Shown piece after piece: positions 22,783 to 26,700 of a DNA stretch of 26,700 nucleotides. This DNA is from JBFKPQ01 sp041628225 (GTDB lineage Bacteria; Actinomycetota; Acidimicrobiia; Spongiisociales; JAENVV01). Below the pieces are notes generated by a model that worked only from the letters and a program-made list of their open reading frames with translations, did no database searches and was not told the DNA's origin. The stretch lies in the NCBI GenBank assembly GCA_041628225.1, contig JBFKPQ010000017.1, forward strand, positions 1 through 26,700, in the 5' to 3' direction. The first letter of the stretch is position 1, and every line of letters begins with the position of its first letter. The position numbers and the translations under genes were made by a program.

Positions 22783-22789
22783 CCCCGCC

Positions 22790-23806
22790 ATGGGACCCAC
22801 CGGTAACGACCACGTCGGCCTCGTCCGCCTTCCCCGCCGGGCGCGACCGCCACTGGCGTCGATCGGGCAACGCGTCCTGTTTGCGCTCTCACTGATCGTG
22901 TTCGTGGCGGTGGTGGTCCTCGCCGGGGAGGACGGCTACGTGGATGTCACAGGCGATGCGATCGGGTTTCTCGATGCGATCTACTACGCCTCCGTCACGG
23001 TCACGACCACCGGCTATGGCGACATCACCGCCATCAGCGACGGCGCCCGTCTCGCCACCGTGCTGCTCATCACCCCCGCTCGTATCGTCTTCCTGATCCT
23101 CGTCGTGGGCACCACGGTCGAGGTGCTCACCGACCAATCTCGCCAGCTCTGGTTGACTGAACGTTGGAGGCGACGCGTGAACGACCACTACTTGATCTGC
23201 GGCTTTGGCGCCACCGGCCAGGCGGCTGCCGACGACCTCATTCGGCGCGGCGTCGCGGCCGGCGACATCGTGGCCGTAGACCGCAACCCCGAGGCTGTGC
23301 GTCGTGCCACGGACCAGGGGTTCGTGGCCATCCAGGGCGACGCCACCCAGAACGCCGTTCTGAGCGAGGCCGCCGTCGAGCGCGCCCGCGCCGTCATCGT
23401 CACGCCCAACCGCGATGACACTGCCGTCCTCGTCACCCTCACCGTGCGAGAGCGCAACCCGCATGCCCACCTGGTCACGGGGCTGCGCCAACAGGAGAAC
23501 CTCCACTTGCTGGAGCAAGGGGGCGCCGATCAGGTGATCGACTCGACCGCCGCGGTGGGGAGGATGCTCGGATTGGCGACCGTGGCGCCGTCGACGGTCC
23601 AGATCCTGGACGACCTCCTCGACGCCGGAACCGGTCTCGAGTTGGTGGAGATCGCTCCGAGCATCGAAGACGGCCAGGCCATCCTTCCGTCCGGTGTCCA
23701 ACTCGTGGCGGTGATCCGAGATGGCCGCCGTCTCCATCCCGAGGAGACGGACATGACCGCCCTGCGCACCGGTGATCGCCTCGTCGTGTTCCGCGAGTCC
23801 GAGTGA
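22790..23806 (+). CDS. Two-TM potassium channel with RCK (TrkA-N/TrkA-C) domains
   Basis: A 338-residue K+ channel subunit. TM1 is about 29-46 (VLFALSLIVFVAVVVLAG). The pore helix and selectivity filter are AIYYASVTVTTTGYGD, with the canonical TTTGYGD at 72-78. TM2 is about 88-112. The cytoplasmic RCK domain starts at about 132 with the Rossmann motif CGFGATGQ and an acidic strand end IVAVDRNPEAV; a TrkA-C domain ends the protein (ILPSGVQLVAVIRDGRR, then LRTGDRLVVFRE). Four subunits should form a channel gated by a ligand such as a nucleotide or Ca2+; the ligand is not evident. The divergent neighbour is Kbp-like, suggesting a K+ sensing or handling pair. Confidence 0.92.
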   Translation: MGPTGNDHVGLVRLPRRARPPLASIGQRVLFALSLIVFVAVVVLAGEDGYVDVTGDAIGFLDAIYYASVTVTTTGYGDITAISDGARLATVLLITPARIVFLILVVGTTVEVLTDQSRQLWLTERWRRRVNDHYLICGFGATGQAAADDLIRRGVAAGDIVAVDRNPEAVRRATDQGFVAIQGDATQNAVLSEAAVERARAVIVTPNRDDTAVLVTLTVRERNPHAHLVTGLRQQENLHLLEQGGADQVIDSTAAVGRMLGLATVAPSTVQILDDLLDAGTGLELVEIAPSIEDGQAILPSGVQLVAVIRDGRRLHPEETDMTALRTGDRLVVFRESE

Positions 23807-23882
23807 ATCGGGACTTTCGCCGGGTGGAGGGGGCGAGCCGAGGGGCGCACGCTGGAAGGACCGTTTCCGAAAGGGAGGGAAC

Positions 23883-24410
23883 ATGCGGAAAACGGTCATC
23901 CTCACTGCGGCGCTGCTCATGGCGCTCGTGTGGGCGGCCCCGGCTGGAGCCGGTGACGCCATACCGCTCAAGGCATCAGCGGAAGGCTGGGTGTTGGGCT
24001 TCAACATGGACCGGGATCTGATCGAAGCGCGCTGCGCCGACCCCGACAACACGTGGGCGGTGAGCTCATTCCACGGATGGGGGCCCACCACCCATCTGGG
24101 CAAGACCTACTCGTACGCCGAGCATTGCTCGTACATCGAGCCGTTCGGCACGTACGGCGAAGGCCACCTGACGCTGATCGCGGCCAACGGCGATCAGCTG
24201 TTCGCGACCTATGGTCCGGGCTCCTCCACCTTCAGCGATGGCCCCGTGGTGGGTTTCACCGACGACTTCGTGTTCTACGACGGCACCGGGCGTTTCGAGG
24301 GGGCGACCGGCGGAGGCACCGAGGTCGGGTGGGTCAACCTCGACACCGGGGAGTTCGGCGTCGAGATGGACGGACACATCACCTACGACGCCTCCAGTCG
24401 GCGACGCTGA
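23883..24410 (+). CDS. Small secreted protein, possible allene-oxide-cyclase-like barrel
   Basis: A 175-residue exported protein. AGGGAGGG lies just before the ATG at 23883; the frame is open earlier, but this start is followed by a clean signal peptide (MRKTVILTAALLMALVWAAPAGA) with a likely cut before Gly-Asp. The mature part is beta-rich, with FGTYGEGHLTLIAANGDQLF, a Gly/Ser turn, and VFYDGTGRFEGATGGG. A GTGRFEGATG-type motif after a barrel of strands is seen in dirigent or allene-oxide-cyclase-like proteins of bacteria, so that fold is my best guess. Two cysteines (EARCADP and EHCSYIE) may pair. It lies 76 bases after the channel gene and could be cotranscribed, but a link in function is not evident. 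Confidence 0.75.
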   Translation: MRKTVILTAALLMALVWAAPAGAGDAIPLKASAEGWVLGFNMDRDLIEARCADPDNTWAVSSFHGWGPTTHLGKTYSYAEHCSYIEPFGTYGEGHLTLIAANGDQLFATYGPGSSTFSDGPVVGFTDDFVFYDGTGRFEGATGGGTEVGWVNLDTGEFGVEMDGHITYDASSRRR

Positions 24411-24546
24411 CACGACACAACCCACCCGCCGTGGGGTCGACGGTGACCGCCACCACGGCCGCCACTTTGGCTGACGCGTGTTCGGTGACGCTCTTCCAGA
24501 TGCGGTGGCCTTGATGGAAGGACCCGATCGGTTCAGCGCGTGTCGG
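24411..24546. other. Intergenic gap between convergent genes
   Basis: A 136-base gap between the secreted-protein gene and the HxlR-type regulator gene. I see no convincing ORF, promoter or perfect terminator hairpin here. Confidence 0.4.
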
Positions 24547-25221
24547 TCAGGCCTCGATGAGATACGGCAATGACATGCCTTCGACGATCTTCAGGAAGGT
24601 GGAGGCGCCGAGCCGGTCGCCCGTGACGGTGACCGACTCGTTTTCGAGAGCCGCTCGGAGCGGCAATCGCTTCATGAAGATCTGATAGAGAAGCCCGGTG
24701 TCGGCCGCCACCCAGAGATCGATGTCGATCATCGGGTCGTCAAAACACAGCGACGTCTCTCCGTTGTCGCGGACAATCCACGACAGGCACGGACGCGGAC
24801 CGGCCAAGTCGAACTCGACCACGAAGCGCTGATCGCCGAGCTCCTCGAAGTCAGCGATTCGGCTGAACCAGAGCATCAAGAGGCGCGGGTCCATCTCGAT
24901 CGGCGTCGGATCGTCCATGATCCACCGATTGACCCAATTCGTCAGCGAAGTGAGGACCATCGAGAGATCCAGGCCGGCGGGTGACAGCTGGTAGCGCTTG
25001 GTTCTGCCGGCGGCGTTTTTGGTCCGGTCGACCAAACCGTCGCGTTCGAGTTTTCGAAGCCTCTGGGTGAGCACCGATCTCGAGATCCCCGGCAGGCCCC
25101 GATGCAGGTCGTTGAACTGGCTGGCCCCGGTGTGCATGTCTCGCAGGATGAGAAGCGTCCACCGGTCGCCGAGAACCTCGGCTGCCTTGGCGACGGGGCA
25201 GTACTGACCATAGGTGTCCAT
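24547..25221 (-). CDS. HxlR-family transcriptional regulator with C-terminal SCP2-like domain
   Basis: A 224-residue regulator. The HxlR winged helix starts YGQYCPVAKAAEVLGDRWTLLILRDM, with the family Cys at position 8 that can act as a redox or aldehyde sensor in HxlR/YodB relatives. It continues FNDLHRGLPGISRSVLTQRLRKLERDGLVDR. The C-terminal part (about 120-224), with DLWVAADTGLLYQIFMKRLPLRAALENESVTVTGDR, resembles the SCP2-like ligand domain fused to many actinobacterial HxlR proteins. At the ATG (25221) there is no spaced ribosome site; CATACT lies six bases upstream, so a leaderless start is likely. It is divergent from the DUF4242 gene and is a candidate regulator of it. Confidence 0.88.
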   Translation of the reverse strand: MDTYGQYCPVAKAAEVLGDRWTLLILRDMHTGASQFNDLHRGLPGISRSVLTQRLRKLERDGLVDRTKNAAGRTKRYQLSPAGLDLSMVLTSLTNWVNRWIMDDPTPIEMDPRLLMLWFSRIADFEELGDQRFVVEFDLAGPRPCLSWIVRDNGETSLCFDDPMIDIDLWVAADTGLLYQIFMKRLPLRAALENESVTVTGDRLGASTFLKIVEGMSLPYLIEA

Positions 25222-25276
25222 CTCCGGAGTATGGCCGACGCACCGGGTGAGCGCGTTGTGGGGAGAGACGCAGCAG

Positions 25277-25291
25277 GTTCGTTTATAGAAC
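25277..25291. promoter_or_regulatory. Candidate HxlR operator: GTTC-N7-GAAC inverted repeat
   Basis: GTTC (25277-25280) and GAAC (25288-25291) flank an AT-rich heptamer in an otherwise GC-rich 235-base divergent region. The short match makes this tentative. Confidence 0.3.
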
Positions 25292-25440
25292 TATGCGGGA
25301 GCTCATCCTGGCGATACGTTGAAGTCGAGAGGAGGGAAAAGGCAGCTCGGAGTGGCTCCGAACGAGATCGCAGCCACCTCGAACTCCCACGACCGCACGG
25401 CTGACTCGCAGCCGGACCAGGCAATCGATCCACGTGAAAC

Positions 25441-25450
25441 GAGGAGGAGG
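25441..25450 (+). promoter_or_regulatory. Ribosome binding site fixing the DUF4242 start
   Basis: GAGGAGGAGG lies six bases before the GTG at 25457. The frame is open upstream to a TTG at 25319, but this strong site and the family start favour the GTG. Confidence 0.7.
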
Positions 25451-25456
25451 TACTCG

Positions 25457-25708
25457 GTGCCACTGTTCATGGACATGCATACGATGGAAGGCGGCGTTTC
25501 CGCTGAAGACGCGGCCGCCGCACACCAGAGGGACCTGGACACCCAGGCGAAATTCGGGGTCAAGTACCTGCGGTACTGGGTCGACCAGACCGAGGGAAAG
25601 ATCTTCTGTCTCGTCGAAGCGGACAGTGCCGAAGACGCCGCGTCCGTCCATCGAGAAGCACACGGGCTCGTCGCCGACGAGATCTTCGCCGTGACCGAAC
25701 ACAGCTGA
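25457..25708 (+). CDS. DUF4242 protein, SCO4226-like
   Basis: An 83-residue protein matching the DUF4242 pattern from end to end: PLFMDMHTMEGG, then AHQRDLDTQAKFGVKYLRYWVDQTEGKIFCLVEA and VHREAHGLVADEIFAV. The family folds as a small ferredoxin-like domain; the Streptomyces member SCO4226 is reported to bind nickel, and several His, Asp and one Cys here could coordinate metal. The GTG start is set by the GAGGAGGAGG site. A long leader is likely if transcription starts near TACGTT (25315-25320), about 130 bases upstream. The divergent HxlR-type gene suggests control by that regulator. The physiological role is unknown. Confidence 0.85.
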   Translation: MPLFMDMHTMEGGVSAEDAAAAHQRDLDTQAKFGVKYLRYWVDQTEGKIFCLVEADSAEDAASVHREAHGLVADEIFAVTEHS

Positions 25709-25729
25709 GTTCGGCTGCGCATCGTGACG

Positions 25730-25753
25730 GCCGGCCCCTTGACGGGGGCCGGC
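25730..25753 (+). terminator. Hairpin terminator after the DUF4242 gene
   Basis: A 9-bp perfect stem (GCCGGCCCC 25730-25738 with GGGGCCGGC 25745-25753) and 6-base loop, 21 bases past the stop. It lies between convergent genes; without a U-tract its use on the other strand is uncertain. Confidence 0.6.
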
Positions 25754-25855
25754 TCGTCGTAGCTACTCCGCCCAGGTCGGAACGGGTCGTCCGTCGAGCC
25801 TGCGTCGACAGCAACCGAGGCATGCGTCGGCTCGTGGTGGGCGGTCGTCTCAGTC

Positions 25856-26700
25856 CTAGCGAGCGCCTTCGGTCTCCTCCCCCAGTTTGAGGAGATCGTC
25901 CACACCACCGTCGGCGTAGACCCTGACCGGGAACCCGTGGTCGCGCAGGAACCCGGCTCCGGCCATCGCTCGATATCCGGTGGCGCAGACCAGCCACGTG
26001 GGCTCGGCCGGATCAAGTGTCTGAGCTGCCCTCTCGGCGAGGTCGGGGAGGTAGATGTGGTGAGTGCCTTCCAGGTGGCCTGCATCCCATTCGGCAGGAC
26101 TGCGAACGTCGATGACCTGCCCGCCGCTGCGAAGCGCAACAACGACGTCTTCCGCACCCACCGTCGCGATGTGGTCGACGGGGTGGCCTTCGAGCAGCCA
26201 GTCGCCGATGCCGTTCATGACTCCGAGTACCCGGTCGTAGCCGATCCGATTGAGTTGGACGAGCGCCTCCTGTCGATCCTGATCGTCGTTGAGAACCAGG
26301 ACAATCTCGGCATCGAACTCGGTGAGCCAGCCGACCCAGGTGCCGAAGTCGTCGCGCAACTCGATGCCGAGCGAGTTCGGCACATGACCATCGGCGAAGT
26401 CGTATCGCGGGCGCGCGTCCACGACGAGGACGCCGCGGTCCTGTAGACGGCGGACTTCCCCTGGTGTCAGGCTTGACAGGTCGCGGTCTGGCAAGGGCGC
26501 CGGTCCCGACACGTTGGCGGGGCCCATGTGGGCGTAGTAGGTCGGGTAGGGCTGCAGAACGGACAGTTGGCCGGCCACAAAGGCGTCCTCGTTCGGGTAG
26601 GCGAGCACCGGGTTGGTGAGACGTTCCTCCCCGATCGTCGAGGTGTGCTTGCCTGCTCCGGACGCCGTACAGAACGAGCCTTCGCCATGGGTCGGGTACA
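25856..26700 (-). CDS. MBL-fold hydrolase with two rhodanese domains (5' part cut by window edge)
   Basis: The last 281 codons of a gene that enters from the right edge; no start is claimed, although a GTG occurs in frame at 26608. The first residues seen, YPTHGEGSFC, are the end of a metallo-beta-lactamase fold carrying a metal-site His, as in MBL-rhodanese fusions related to persulfide dioxygenases. Two rhodanese domains follow. The first (VLVVDARPRYDFADGHVPNS) lacks the catalytic Cys: the expected loop reads LVLNDDQDRQ. The second (VIDVRSPAEWDAGHLEGTHHI) has an intact active-site loop, CATGYRA. Such proteins are thought to handle sulfane sulfur or persulfides; this is family knowledge, not shown here. 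The stop is TAG at 25858-25856. Confidence 0.88.
   Translation of the reverse strand, partial: YPTHGEGSFCTASGAGKHTSTIGEERLTNPVLAYPNEDAFVAGQLSVLQPYPTYYAHMGPANVSGPAPLPDRDLSSLTPGEVRRLQDRGVLVVDARPRYDFADGHVPNSLGIELRDDFGTWVGWLTEFDAEIVLVLNDDQDRQEALVQLNRIGYDRVLGVMNGIGDWLLEGHPVDHIATVGAEDVVVALRSGGQVIDVRSPAEWDAGHLEGTHHIYLPDLAERAAQTLDPAEPTWLVCATGYRAMAGAGFLRDHGFPVRVYADGGVDDLLKLGEETEGAR

Noticed and set aside
25319..25456. N-terminal extension of the DUF4242 protein from a TTG
   Set aside because: The extension is polar and unlike the family, and a strong ribosome site precedes the GTG at 25457. A regulatory leader remains possible.
26608..26608. GTG as the start of the rhodanese gene
   Set aside because: The frame continues upstream to the window edge with a clear MBL-fold motif (PTHGEGSFC), so the true start is outside the window.

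Overview
The window is GC-rich throughout. Genes use ATG or GTG starts, neighbouring genes often overlap by 4-8 bases, and GC-rich hairpins lack long U-tracts. Many first genes have a TANNNT -10 element only 6-8 bases before the start codon, which points to leaderless mRNAs. Lipoproteins carry Ser/Thr/Pro-rich linkers after the lipobox. Together with a SigK/RskA pair, an Rv2578c-like radical SAM protein and adenylate cyclase-ATPase regulators, this suggests a free-living actinobacterium, perhaps of the Acidimicrobiia type. The phylum is fairly secure; the class is an inference. I see no tRNA, rRNA, CRISPR array, insertion sequence or phage gene, and no gene-free stretch longer than 300 bases.

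Layout. (1) 1-2861: an envelope-stress type block with a secreted DUF4397 protein (cut by the left edge), an RskA-like anti-sigma factor, a SigK-like ECF sigma factor and a divergent secreted CHRD-like protein. A SigK-type promoter can be read in front of the DUF4397 gene. (2) 2929-6161: DNA repair. An SPL-like radical SAM gene lies behind a perfect LexA-type box, and a class II photolyase is divergent from a META-domain lipoprotein. (3) 6218-16587: a galactoside utilisation locus with GH42 beta-galactosidase, DeoR-family regulator, sugar-binding lipoprotein, two permeases, GH36 alpha-galactosidase, GalT and GalK. The ABC ATPase and GalE are not here. (4) 16667-20914: a large class III adenylate cyclase/AAA/TPR protein and a methyltransferase. 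(5) 21023-23806: an unknown polytopic membrane protein, a Kbp-like BON-LysM protein and a divergent K+ channel with an RCK domain. (6) 23883-26700: a small secreted protein, an HxlR-type regulator divergent from a DUF4242 protein, and the 3' part of an MBL-fold/rhodanese protein cut by the right edge.

How it works together. The galactose locus is nearly a complete catabolic unit: oligosaccharide capture and import, hydrolysis of alpha- and beta-galactosides, then galactose to galactose-1-phosphate (GalK) and UDP-galactose (GalT). The regulator gene heads the operon, and its promoter (TTGAAA-N17-TAACCT) is overlapped by three GAAA repeats spaced exactly 10 bases, so autoregulation with sugar derepression is the simplest model. 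A 15-bp hairpin between the binding-protein and permease genes probably sets their relative expression.

The observations most worth checking are the LexA-type box on the SPL-like gene, the Kbp-like protein paired with a K+ channel, the roughly 120-residue insert with an internal repeat in the second permease, the SigK-type promoter, the phased operator, and the recurrent leaderless promoters.
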